Shown here in pieces: positions 53,641-62,065 of a stretch of DNA of 64,000 bases. Location: positions 21,588 to 85,587 of the forward strand of contig CACWIN010000003.1 of assembly GCA_902760965.1 (NCBI GenBank), written 5' to 3'. A model generated the notes under the pieces. That model was not told where the DNA came from. It did no database searches and was given only the letters and a program-made list of their open reading frames with translations. Numbering within the stretch: the stretch's first letter is position 1; the number at the start of each line of letters is the position of its first letter. This stretch comes from an uncultured Bacteroidales bacterium (GTDB lineage Bacteria > Bacteroidota > Bacteroidia > Bacteroidales > Bacteroidaceae). The position numbers and the translations under genes were made by a program.

Positions 53641-54899
53641 AGGAAGAATTCCAAGTCATAACCGAAAAGAAAGCCGAAACCGCCATACTGGTAGGCATCA
53701 TAACCCAGGATCAGGACGAGCGCAAGACACAGGAGTATCTTGATGAACTTGAGTTTCTGGCCGATACTGCCGGAGTGCGCGTGATGCGCCGTTTTACCCA
53801 GAAGATTCCCCAGGCACTTGCCGCCACATACGTAGGCAAGGGTAAGCTGGAGGAGATGCGTGACTACATAAAGCGCATGGAGGATATGGAGAACGAGGTG
53901 GGTATGGCTATCTTTGACGATGAACTCACAGCCAAGCAGATGTCGGCCATAGAGAGCGTACTTGGAGTCAAGGTGCTTGACCGCACATCGCTCATTCTGG
54001 ATATATTCGCCATGCGTGCCCAGACAGCCCACGCCAAGACTCAGGTTGAGCTGGCCCAGTACCGCTATCTGCTGCCCCGCTTGCAGCGAATGTGGACACA
54101 TCTGGAACGTCAGGGCGGTGGTTCCGGTGCCGGCGGCGGTAAGGGATCGGTAGGTCTTCGCGGACCTGGTGAGACCCAGTTGGAGATGGACCGCCGTATC
54201 ATCACCAAGCGTATAAGCTGGCTCAAGGAGCAGTTGGCCGATATAGACCGCCAGAAATCCACCATGCGCAAGAACCGCGGCCGCCTTATCCGCGTTGCGT
54301 TGGTAGGATACACCAACGTAGGTAAGTCCACTCTTATGAACCTGCTCTCCAAGAGCGATGTGTTTGCCGAGAACAAACTCTTTGCAACCCTTGACACCAC
54401 GGTTCGCAAGGTGGTGGTCGATAACCTGCCGTTCCTGCTGTCCGACACCGTAGGATTCATACGCAAACTGCCCACAGACCTGGTGGAGTCATTCAAATCC
54501 ACACTTGACGAGGTACGTGAAGCAGACCTCCTGATACATGTGGTAGATATATCGCACCCCGACTTTGAAGACCAGATGAAGGTGGTTGACAAGACCCTGG
54601 CCGACCTTGGCGCCGGCGACAAGCCAACCATAGTGCTCTTTAACAAGACCGATGCCTACACCTGGGTTGAGAAGGAGGCCGATGACCTGACTCCCGCCAC
54701 CCGTGAGAACATCACCATGGAGGAGCTTCAGCGCACCTGGATGGGACGTCTTAACGGCGAGTGTCTGTTTGTATCGGCCCTCAAGAAGACAGGTATTGAG
54801 AATATGCGTAAAGTACTATACGATAGAGTTAAGCAGTTGCACGTACAAAAGTACCCCTACAATGATTTCCTCTACCCGGATATGGAAGATACACATTGA
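53637..54899 (+). CDS. hflX: Ribosome-associated GTPase HflX
   Basis: A 420-residue GTPase that can split stalled ribosomes under stress. The N-terminal HflX domain has QALAATYVGKGKLEEM and VLDRTSLILDIFAMRAQTA (about 115-133), then a Gly-rich hinge and LRGPGETQLEMDRRII. The G domain shows VALVGYTNVGKSTLMNLLS (about 220-238), TLDTTVRK, LSDTVGFIRKLP and FNKTDAY. The C-terminal helix ends after a normal length. It is coupled to rsmI; the AlbA_2 gene begins 16 bases later. Confidence 0.95.
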   Translation: MKEEFQVITEKKAETAILVGIITQDQDERKTQEYLDELEFLADTAGVRVMRRFTQKIPQALAATYVGKGKLEEMRDYIKRMEDMENEVGMAIFDDELTAKQMSAIESVLGVKVLDRTSLILDIFAMRAQTAHAKTQVELAQYRYLLPRLQRMWTHLERQGGGSGAGGGKGSVGLRGPGETQLEMDRRIITKRISWLKEQLADIDRQKSTMRKNRGRLIRVALVGYTNVGKSTLMNLLSKSDVFAENKLFATLDTTVRKVVVDNLPFLLSDTVGFIRKLPTDLVESFKSTLDEVREADLLIHVVDISHPDFEDQMKVVDKTLADLGAGDKPTIVLFNKTDAYTWVEKEADDLTPATRENITMEELQRTWMGRLNGECLFVSALKKTGIENMRKVLYDRVKQLHVQKYPYNDFLYPDMEDTH

Positions 54900-54915
54900 C
54901 TAAAAACACAATACT

Positions 54916-56361
54916 ATGAATTGGATTGAAGATGCCATAAAGAACCTGCACAACAGCCTCCACCCCGTAAAGGTTGAATTGAATGAACTTGATTGGAAAA
55001 GTGGGCTCTCTGAGAAATCCGAGAGACTGGCTCAACACATTTCCGCTTTCGCCAACCAGCCAGGCGGTGGGACATTTGCTTTCGGCGTCAATGACGATGC
55101 CACACTATTCACCCCGTCAAGGGATGAGGCCGAAATAATTCTCAATAGGCTTGGCAGCATTGCCCAGAACAATCTCCATATTCCTATCAAACTTGAACAT
55201 ACATCGGTAGAGTTTGAAGGTGAAGGTATCTTTTTTATTCATGTACCTGAACAATTTGACAAGCCAGTATATCTTCGTGGCAAAACCATTTATGACAGTT
55301 ACTATCGATCTGCCGGCCAAACACTTAAAATGTCTCGCCAGCAGGTTCACGATATGATTGCGGCTAAAGAAGGAATTACATTTGAGAATCGTATCGCTGC
55401 TTCAGGTCTTTCTGCTGATCAGATCCTCACAATGCTTGATTTTGGAGAGTTTTACAAACTGACTGGTAAGCCCACCCCTACTGGAACTGAGAGTATTGCT
55501 GAAGGCCTGGCTGATTACAACTTCTGCAAGAAACAGAAAGATGCTTGGTCTATTACCAACCTTGGAGCAGCTCTTTTCGCAAGAGACCTTCGTAATTTCC
55601 CGTCTTTAGAATTCAGGTATGTGGCAGTCCGTCAGTACAAAGGGGCCAACAATCTGGATATATCGGCCGAAACCTTCTTCTATGAAGGATATGCCATTTC
55701 CCTTGACAAGATTGTCAAGTACGTAATGAGCCTGCTTGAAAAGACAGAAGGCATTATACACCCTAAACGGGAGAATAAGTATCCTTATCCGGAGGTGGCA
55801 ATCAGAGAGTTAGTGGCCAATATGGTCCTCCATCAAAGTTTTGAGGTTTACGGCATGACCCTGGCGGTTGAAATCTTCACCAACCGGATTGTCATCACGA
55901 ATCCAGGCACACCGCTCATTGATACTAATCGTTTCATTGACCTTCCGCCGAAGTCCCGCAACGATAAAATGGCACAAGCCATGTTCCTATTCAATCTGTG
56001 CGAAAAACGTGGTAGCGGAATGGACCGCGCAGTGGCGGGTATTGAGGCCATGTTCCTTCCACCCATCACTATTGAAAAGGGTGAGAACTTCACCCGTGTT
56101 CGTATATTCCCCGTGAAGAAATACACAGAGATGACTAGAACAGAAAAAATACAGGCATGCTATCAGCACACATGTCTTCTCTATGAAGAAGGACGAGAAC
56201 TTACTAATCAATCGCTACGGGAACGTTTGAATATGCCCAAGAACAATTCTGCCGGAGCGTCGAGGATTATTGCCGATACGGTTGAAGAGGGGCTTATCAA
56301 ACTTTCTAACAAGGCGCATGAATCGAAGAAGTTCTCCTCGTATGTTCCCTATTATGCATAG
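54916..56361 (+). CDS. AlbA_2 (Schlafen) domain + ATPase-like C-terminal transcriptional regulator
   Basis: A 481-residue protein. The N-terminal half has the AlbA_2/Schlafen DNA-binding domain: VELNELDWKSGLSEKSERLAQ, ISAFANQPGGGTFAFGVNDD (about 43-62) and IPIKLEHTSVEFEGEGIFFI. The C-terminal half has the HATPase_c_4 pattern typical of this family: YPYPEVAIRELVANMVLHQSFE (about 290-311), VEIFTNRIVITNPGTPL and LCEKRGSGMDRAVAGIE. A winged-helix-like end (SLRERLNMPKNNSAGASRII) follows. Such genes are common accessory genes near defence or mobile regions, but no partner is seen. The codon use is AT-richer than in hflX, suggesting later arrival. Confidence 0.82.
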   Translation: MNWIEDAIKNLHNSLHPVKVELNELDWKSGLSEKSERLAQHISAFANQPGGGTFAFGVNDDATLFTPSRDEAEIILNRLGSIAQNNLHIPIKLEHTSVEFEGEGIFFIHVPEQFDKPVYLRGKTIYDSYYRSAGQTLKMSRQQVHDMIAAKEGITFENRIAASGLSADQILTMLDFGEFYKLTGKPTPTGTESIAEGLADYNFCKKQKDAWSITNLGAALFARDLRNFPSLEFRYVAVRQYKGANNLDISAETFFYEGYAISLDKIVKYVMSLLEKTEGIIHPKRENKYPYPEVAIRELVANMVLHQSFEVYGMTLAVEIFTNRIVITNPGTPLIDTNRFIDLPPKSRNDKMAQAMFLFNLCEKRGSGMDRAVAGIEAMFLPPITIEKGENFTRVRIFPVKKYTEMTRTEKIQACYQHTCLLYEEGRELTNQSLRERLNMPKNNSAGASRIIADTVEEGLIKLSNKAHESKKFSSYVPYYA

Positions 56362-56366
56362 TGTGT

Positions 56367-56440
56367 TTATTTGCTGAGAAAATCCCGCTAAAGAAAAAGT
56401 AATTGATTATCAACACGTTCTTATTTGCTAAGAAAACCGC
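56367..56440 (+). repeat. Two direct copies of a 20-base motif
   Basis: TTATTTGCTGAGAAAATCCC (56367-56386) and TTATTTGCTAAGAAAACCGC (56421-56440) match at 17 of 20 bases. They follow the AlbA_2 gene. No terminator or inverted structure was seen between them. Confidence 0.5.
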
Positions 56441-56536
56441 ATTGACAAAAAAACACTACCGCCCCAACAGGACGATTGCAGTTTTTATGTATAGTTACAG
56501 TCTTGTCTGGTAGAGTAACCATCAACTTCCTACGGG

Positions 56537-56734
56537 CTAATGATCAGAAATAACAAGTATATCTTGTCCCTTCTTGTGTGCCATCCATATTTGATTAATG
56601 ATATTTTCGGGAACATTTGTAAGTTGAGTCTCAACACCGCTTGCATCTCGAATAACAAGATTTCCGCGATCATCCTTTCTCATTACACTAATATTATCAG
56701 TGATAAGAATTGTTTGATTTTTTAGGATCCACAT
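56537..56734 (-). CDS. Small hypothetical protein
   Basis: A 65-residue frame on the minus strand with a plausible amino-acid mix: a hydrophobic beta-like start (WILKNQTILITDNISVM), RKDDRGNLVIRDASG, and a helix NVPENIINQIWMAHKKG. There is no signal peptide or known motif. The region is AT-rich, no clear promoter was found, and the opposite strand carries an overlapping open frame of similar size. Treat as possible. Confidence 0.4.
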   Translation of the reverse strand: MWILKNQTILITDNISVMRKDDRGNLVIRDASGVETQLTNVPENIINQIWMAHKKGQDILVISDH

Positions 56735-56884
56735 ATTTATTGATAATGAATAACATTACTTAAGACAATATAAACATACTGAAAGTGTACTACCTGATAT
56801 GGTAATCATAAGCTGCGACGAGGTTGGTGCCAATAACTATAATTACTCCAGTGATGATAACCATCCATATATGTATCATCAAAA

Positions 56885-59470
56885 TTATTGGTCCAAGACT
56901 GCGCGGACACTTAGCCCTAAACATTTATCGCAGAAAGACTCACTAACCCCATAACCAGTATATTTATAATAAAATGCAAAAGGTGTATCAGTCCAAGAAA
57001 CTGAAGACCAATAGGCTGTATTCTCACCCTGTTTAATTTTTTGAGTTCCCTCCTTTCGTCCTGCAGCAGGTAAAAAAATGCTATTTCCATTAATCTTGCT
57101 TGTAAATGTAAGTCCATTTATACCATTCAGTGTGTCCCATTTCCATGAGCACATATCCATTAATTCTCTCCATTCAGAAAAAGTAGGTATTCGCCATTTT
57201 CCGCCCAACTTAATATGTGCCACATCATCTTCAGGCTCAAGAAAAAATCTGTTATCTACTTCACCCCAACTAGGGTCTGAACAATATTTTGTAAATCCTC
57301 CAGGATCATCATATGCACCTTCATTGAACTTATAAGTACTCCACCCATAATTGGACTTAGTTTCTATCTCGCCCCAAGCATAGGAATCGCCGTATTCTTC
57401 TGGAGATGATGCCCCAATATTACAAGAAGCCCATGCTACACTCAATCCCAAGTCAATGGCTCCCTGAGGGATATTGTCAGTTGTAAACGTTTTGACTTCT
57501 CCAAAAAATTCTTTGTCACGTATTATCGCAAATGCAACATAGTGATAAGTGCTATTAGGAGAAAGCGGTGTTACTTGACATGAGAATGAGCCATCATTTT
57601 CCAACTTGGCAAACACCTTTGTCCCAAAAGATTTAATTTGTTCTGCCGTAGTCCCATTTCCATACCAAAAACCTACTGTTTTATCAAAACCAATAGTGTT
57701 CTCAACCGAAAGGAAACCACTTAGTGTGGCTTTATTAAAACCAATATTTGAGACTCCAGAGGTTGTTGTTGAAGCGATAATGTCTTTAGTGGTGAAAGAT
57801 TTTACTTCACCATAATAATCCTTGTCATGAACTCTAGAACACGCCACGTAGTAATATGTTGTATTATAGTTTAGATTTGTGTCAAATAAATAATCCTTTT
57901 GCTGAGGTATTGAGCACATGAATGAACCGTCTTCCTGAAGTGATGAAGTTACTATTATACCGCTTGTCTTCAACGACTCAAGATCATTTGCTGTTTCGCT
58001 ATACAAAAACCAGACGTCTTTGCTCAATTCATCCACACTCTCTACTTTTAATTCTCCGTTTAGCGTTGCTTTAAACTCAGTTATATTTGTTGCAGCCAGA
58101 CTGGTTGTTTGAGCCGAGAACGTCTTTGTGGTAAATGTCTTTACTTCTCCAAACAATCTAACACCATTAAATATGACGTAAGCTCGATAGTAATAAAGGG
58201 TATTAGAAGACAACCCCGTAGCTTGACAGCTGAACTTGTTCTCAGCATCCTTTTCGTTCGCTTTCAGAGAAACGGCAGATGTTGTTAAATCTATATCAGA
58301 GTATTCTATTCCATACACGACAGAGACTCCTTCTGCACCTTCTTGATTGCACCACCCATATAGTTTTACCGAACTCTCACCCAAATCGGAATAATCTCCT
58401 GTAATGGCCACAGGCACGGGTTTGTTGGCTGTAGTGAAGTTCTTTATGGTCCCACAGAATTCTACTCCCTCAACTAAAACAACCGCCACATAGTAGTATT
58501 TTGTTTCAGCATCAAGACCACTTATTGTTGTTGTGAACGCTCCCTCATCTGATATTCTTTCTATTCCAACTTTTTTTCCTTTGATTTTCAATGCCTCTAT
58601 ATTAGAGCCATCCACACCATAATAAATTGCAGCCTCTCTTTTGACAACACCAGCACTTGATACTTCAACCTTCCCTCCAACACTTGCTTGAGTTTCAGCC
58701 ACTTCCCATGCGTCAAGAGTAGAAACACTAGCGAGAACCTGAGCAGTCGAGAACTCTTTAACATCTCCATAATAGTTGAGATTGCTGCGAGAAAGGAATG
58801 ATTTGAAATAATACTTCGTATCTGGCGTGAGGTCAGTGACCTCGACCTGATACATATTGTTTCCATCTAAGTCCTTGGATGTCAACAATCTACCATTCTG
58901 AAGACTGGGTGCAGGATTAGTAGAATAGATAATGCCGATTGTCACGTCACCGGTCATGTCCGCGGCGAGATTAGCATAAGAAGTGAGGGTGGCAGAATTA
59001 ACTGTTACATTAATTGCTGCTCCAGTAACGCTTAGGGCGTCGGTTTTCTTTTCAGTGGCGAATGACTTGACACTGCCAAGTTCTTCCACATCATCAATCC
59101 CAACGGATGCAACATAATAGTATGTCGTTGAAGGCGAAAGAAAATTAAGGTTATAACTGAAGTCTCCACCAGAATTAGGAATATTGCCAGCCGAAACACG
59201 TTGTCCTGATGCCTTTATTGTCTTTGCATCGCCTGATGCTGTTGAATAATAAAAATAGGCGTTTGCATTATTGGCCTTTGCATTTTTAATAGAAGCTGAG
59301 CCACTTAGCACCGCTGATGTTTGAGTAATAGAAGATGCATCAGACGTCAGACAGAGAATAACAGGAGCATTCTTATCATTATCATTATTTATACTTTGAT
59401 CTTGAGAACAAGAAGCAAACAAAATGGCTGTTGCCATTATCGCATATGCGAATGATACTTTACTACCCAT
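56885..59470 (-). CDS. Lipoprotein with six FN3-like repeats and a FISUMP domain
   Basis: An 861-residue lipoprotein (lipobox ILFASCSQD, Cys about 21). Six fibronectin-III-like repeats of about 100 residues (about 40-665) each end in a pattern like TTYYYVASV ... G-V-K-x-F-T-T. A C-terminal FISUMP-type domain (about 672-861) has IDLGLSVAWASCNIGASSPEE, YAWGEIETKSNYG, LEPEDDVAHIKLGGKWRIPT, NSIFLPAAG and ends LSVRAVLDQ. It combines the repeat of the DUF4353 lipoprotein at 39.7 kb with the domain of the proteins at 44.3 and 46.5 kb. It lies in an AT-rich block. It is likely surface-exposed; function unknown. Confidence 0.78.
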   Translation of the reverse strand: MGSKVSFAYAIMATAILFASCSQDQSINNDNDKNAPVILCLTSDASSITQTSAVLSGSASIKNAKANNANAYFYYSTASGDAKTIKASGQRVSAGNIPNSGGDFSYNLNFLSPSTTYYYVASVGIDDVEELGSVKSFATEKKTDALSVTGAAINVTVNSATLTSYANLAADMTGDVTIGIIYSTNPAPSLQNGRLLTSKDLDGNNMYQVEVTDLTPDTKYYFKSFLSRSNLNYYGDVKEFSTAQVLASVSTLDAWEVAETQASVGGKVEVSSAGVVKREAAIYYGVDGSNIEALKIKGKKVGIERISDEGAFTTTISGLDAETKYYYVAVVLVEGVEFCGTIKNFTTANKPVPVAITGDYSDLGESSVKLYGWCNQEGAEGVSVVYGIEYSDIDLTTSAVSLKANEKDAENKFSCQATGLSSNTLYYYRAYVIFNGVRLFGEVKTFTTKTFSAQTTSLAATNITEFKATLNGELKVESVDELSKDVWFLYSETANDLESLKTSGIIVTSSLQEDGSFMCSIPQQKDYLFDTNLNYNTTYYYVACSRVHDKDYYGEVKSFTTKDIIASTTTSGVSNIGFNKATLSGFLSVENTIGFDKTVGFWYGNGTTAEQIKSFGTKVFAKLENDGSFSCQVTPLSPNSTYHYVAFAIIRDKEFFGEVKTFTTDNIPQGAIDLGLSVAWASCNIGASSPEEYGDSYAWGEIETKSNYGWSTYKFNEGAYDDPGGFTKYCSDPSWGEVDNRFFLEPEDDVAHIKLGGKWRIPTFSEWRELMDMCSWKWDTLNGINGLTFTSKINGNSIFLPAAGRKEGTQKIKQGENTAYWSSVSWTDTPFAFYYKYTGYGVSESFCDKCLGLSVRAVLDQ

Positions 59471-59500
59471 ATTATAAGCGTTTTAGTATGTTATTCTGCA

Positions 59501-59920
59501 TCAAATATTTACGAGCATCATAATAAAAGAAGCGATACTGCAAATAGCACCTAATACTGTGATTGCAAAAATGAATTGGATGTATGTGTCACTATTATGC
59601 CAATAATATTGAAACCAGGTTGTCTTATAAACATCAACTTTTTGGGGGCACCCTAATTCATTTTGAGTTCTAAACCCAATTGCGACCTCCCCTGAATGAA
59701 TACCATTTCTTGCGGAGCATTTCCGATAAACTCTTCGCCGTCGGTTGTCACAAGAAACAATCTTTACAAATCGGCCAATATTCAAATCCTCTTCTGAGTC
59801 ATCATCGTGAAATAACTTTGCCATCTCTTTACTGTAAAACAAAGCATATTGCTCATAATCTTGATTCCCAGTGACAAATGCTTTATCTTGATTTCGAACT
59901 GTAACATTAAAAACGTCCAT
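59501..59920 (-). CDS. Small C-terminally anchored membrane protein
   Basis: A 139-residue protein with no known domain. A soluble, charged N-terminal part (about 1-105) contains an acidic cluster FHDDDSEEDLNIGRFV and a basic cluster DNRRRRVYRKC. One hydrophobic helix (about 113-138, IFAITVLGAICSIASFIMMLV) ends the protein, so it is predicted to be tail-anchored. It lies between the structured RNA and the six-repeat lipoprotein on the same strand. Base composition is AT-rich as in its neighbours. Confidence 0.5.
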   Translation of the reverse strand: MDVFNVTVRNQDKAFVTGNQDYEQYALFYSKEMAKLFHDDDSEEDLNIGRFVKIVSCDNRRRRVYRKCSARNGIHSGEVAIGFRTQNELGCPQKVDVYKTTWFQYYWHNSDTYIQFIFAITVLGAICSIASFIMMLVNI

Positions 59921-59963
59921 ATGATTGTCCTTTTACTCGATTGTCCCCAAAATCGAACCACAT

Positions 59964-60193
59964 AAAAAAGAAGGGCAGGGAACTTTCTGCTCTCTTATCA
60001 GTGTACAGGCTCTGGAAAACCGACGTAGAATAATTGAACATACTAAATCCCGGCCCTATATGGAGTGTTAGTCCATACCGAAACCAGGATCATCCGATGT
60101 CCTATATCCCTACTAATTTTTCCAGAATTCGTACACTGGATATAAGAATCACAAAATGACCTTCAGCCCCCAGGTATTTCTCTTCCCGGTAGG
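59964..60193 (-). ncRNA. Structured RNA with 6S-like architecture
   Basis: On the minus strand a long closing stem joins 60118-60146 with 59994-60019: 5 bp (CTTAT/ATAAG), 8 bp (CAGTGTAC/GTACACTG) and 9 bp (TCTGGAAAA/TTTTCCAGA), interrupted by a 3-base bulge and a 4x4 internal loop. Inside is a largely unpaired bubble, then an apical stem with ATCC/GGAT, CGG/CCG and a 6-bp hairpin TATGGA/TCCATA (60059-60077). A hairpin with 7 pairs (59972-59978 with 59987-59993) and a T run forms a terminator at the 3' end. A -7 box lies upstream. Long stem, central bubble and apical stem are the layout of 6S RNA. The 5' end is estimated. The 59921-60346 gap holds no protein gene. Confidence 0.6.
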
Positions 60194-60199
60194 ATATCA

Positions 60200-60207
60200 C
60201 AAATATA
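60200..60207 (-). promoter_or_regulatory. -7 promoter element for the structured RNA
   Basis: Minus-strand TATATTTG, perfect TAnnTTTG, placing the transcript start near 60193. No -33 TTTG at ideal spacing. Confidence 0.45.
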
Positions 60208-60260
60208 ATCAAATTTTTTATTTTGAGTCACACTCGCAATTCTTAATTTACCAAACGCTA

Positions 60261-60279
60261 CAAATCTTATAAAGATTTG
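60261..60279. promoter_or_regulatory. Candidate operator upstream of fumarase
   Basis: A perfect 8-bp inverted repeat CAAATCTT (60261-60268) and AAGATTTG (60272-60279) with a 3-base spacer. Its right half contains the -33 TTTG of the fumarase promoter, so a bound protein would block or contact polymerase. Confidence 0.45.
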
Positions 60280-60307
60280 CGGAGGTTAGATTGATTGGTT
60301 ATCTTTG
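60276..60307 (+). promoter_or_regulatory. Canonical promoter for fumarase
   Basis: -33 TTTG (60276-60279), 20-base spacer, -7 TATCTTTG (60300-60307): a full match to the Bacteroidetes consensus, 39 bases before the start codon. Confidence 0.75.
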
Positions 60308-60346
60308 TATTTTTATAAAAGCAAGAATATTTTATTATCACTTAAT

Positions 60347-61987
60347 ATGGCAAATTTTAAGTATGCGCCCATGTTCCAGCTGGGCAAGGACGAGACAGAG
60401 TACTATCTGCTTACCAAGGACTATGTAAGTGTAAGCGAGTTTGAAGGCAAACCCATTCTGAAGGTTCAGAAAGAGGGTCTTACCAAGATGGCCAATGCCG
60501 CATTCCGCGATGTAAGTTTCCTGTTGCGCCGCTCACACAACGAGCAGGTGGCCAAGATACTGCGTGACCCCGAGGCATCGGATAACGATAAATATGTAGC
60601 ATTGACATTCCTGCGCAATGCAGAGGTATCAGCCAAGGGCAAACTGCCTCTGTGCCAGGATACCGGTACCGCTATAATTCACGGTGAAAAGGGCCAGCAG
60701 GTATGGACCGGATTCTGCGATGAAGAGGCACTTTCCGAGGGCGTTTACAAGACATATACTGAGGAGAACCTGCGCTACAGCCAGAACGCTCCCCTGGATA
60801 TGTACAATGAGGTGAACACCAAGTGCAACCTGCCCGCACAGATAGACATTGAGGCAACCGAGGGCATGGAATACCGCTTCCTGATGGTTACCAAGGGTGG
60901 CGGATCGGCCAACAAGTCATACCTGTATCAGGAGACCAAGGCCCGTATCCAGAACCCCGGCACTCTGATTCCTTTCCTGGTAGAAAAGATGAAGAGCCTG
61001 GGTACAGCAGCCTGCCCTCCCTACCACATTGCATTCGTGATTGGCGGTACCAGTGCTGAGAAGAACCTGCTCACCGTTAAGCTGGCATCGACCCACTACT
61101 ATGACTCACTTCCCACCACCGGTGATGAGACCGGCCGCGCATTCCGTGACATTGAGCTTGAGAAGCAGCTCCTGCAGGAGGCTTACAAGATAGGTCTTGG
61201 TGCACAGTTCGGAGGCAAGTATATGGCTCACGATGTACGTGTAATCCGTCTGCCCCGTCACGGTGCAAGCTGCCCCATAGGTCTGGGCGTAAGCTGCAGT
61301 GCCGACCGTAACATCAAGGCCAAGATAAACAAGGACGGTATCTGGATTGAGAAGATGGATGACAAACCATACGAGTTGATTCCCGAGGAACTGCGTCAGG
61401 CAGGTGAAGGCGATGCCATAAAGGTTGATTTGAACCGTCCCATGGCCGACGTCTGCAAGCAGCTCTCACAGTATCCCGTAAGCACACGTCTTAGCCTTAA
61501 CGGCACAATAATAGTAGGCCGTGACATAGCCCACGCCAAGATCAAGGCACGTCTTGATGCCGGTGAGCCTATGCCTCAGTACCTTAAGGAGCACCCCATC
61601 TACTACGCAGGTCCCGCCAAGACACCTGCAGGAATGGCTTGCGGATCAATGGGTCCCACCACTGCCGGACGTATGGATCCTTACGTAGATGAGTTCCAGG
61701 ACAACGGCGGATCAATGATCATGCTGGCCAAGGGTAACCGTTCACAGGCTGTTACCGATGCCTGCAAGAAGCACGGCGGTTTCTACCTGGGTTCAATTGG
61801 CGGCCCCGCTGCCATCCTGGCCCAGAACAACATTAAGTCAATTGAGTGCGTTGAGTACCCGGAGTTGGGCATGGAGGCCATTTGGAAGATTGAGGTTGAG
61901 GACTTCCCCGCATTCATCCTCGTTGATGACAAGGGAAATGACTTCTTCAAGCAGTTGAAGCCCTGCACAGGCTGCTCAATTCTTTAA
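60347..61987 (+). CDS. fum: Class I fumarate hydratase (iron-sulfur)
   Basis: A 546-residue oxygen-sensitive fumarase interconverting fumarate and malate, in Bacteroidota part of the reductive branch to succinate. The N-terminal alpha domain holds [30 protein letters not shown] and [22 protein letters not shown]; the beta domain shows [31 protein letters not shown] and [13 protein letters not shown]. Candidate Fe-S ligands are Cys at about 103, 223 and 309, spaced as in FumA. The start at 60347 gives [13 protein letters not shown], the family opening; an upstream ATG overlaps the promoter and is rejected. Confidence 0.95.
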   Translation: MANFKYAPMFQLGKDETEYYLLTKDYVSVSEFEGKPILKVQKEGLTKMANAAFRDVSFLLRRSHNEQVAKILRDPEASDNDKYVALTFLRNAEVSAKGKLPLCQDTGTAIIHGEKGQQVWTGFCDEEALSEGVYKTYTEENLRYSQNAPLDMYNEVNTKCNLPAQIDIEATEGMEYRFLMVTKGGGSANKSYLYQETKARIQNPGTLIPFLVEKMKSLGTAACPPYHIAFVIGGTSAEKNLLTVKLASTHYYDSLPTTGDETGRAFRDIELEKQLLQEAYKIGLGAQFGGKYMAHDVRVIRLPRHGASCPIGLGVSCSADRNIKAKINKDGIWIEKMDDKPYELIPEELRQAGEGDAIKVDLNRPMADVCKQLSQYPVSTRLSLNGTIIVGRDIAHAKIKARLDAGEPMPQYLKEHPIYYAGPAKTPAGMACGSMGPTTAGRMDPYVDEFQDNGGSMIMLAKGNRSQAVTDACKKHGGFYLGSIGGPAAILAQNNIKSIECVEYPELGMEAIWKIEVEDFPAFILVDDKGNDFFKQLKPCTGCSIL

Positions 61988-61990
61988 AAA

Positions 61991-62063
61991 CTATTGGCTA
62001 TTGGCTATTAGCTATTGGCGCCATCCGGTGCGTAGCCAACAGCCAACAGCCAACAACTAACAG
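61991..62063. repeat. Heptad inverted repeat between fumarase and holB
   Basis: Four tandem copies of a CTATTGG-type 7-mer (61991-62018) are mirrored by AGCCAAC-type 7-mers (about 62033-62063), giving a long imperfect hairpin with arms of nearly 30 bases. It ends 2 bases before the holB start codon. Confidence 0.8.
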
Positions 62064-62065
62064 TA

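Noticed and set aside
56540-56725. 61-residue plus-strand frame opposite the small minus-strand ORF
   Set aside because: The minus-strand frame has a more protein-like composition; the plus frame lacks any promoter or context.
59964-60193. tmRNA, SRP RNA or RNase P RNA in the fumarase upstream gap
   Set aside because: No tRNA-like ends or tag frame, no SRP GGAAG-type tetraloop region, and too short for RNase P RNA.
54916-60346. Anti-phage defence island
   Set aside because: The only defence-type domain is AlbA_2; no nuclease, restriction, toxin or CBASS partner was found.
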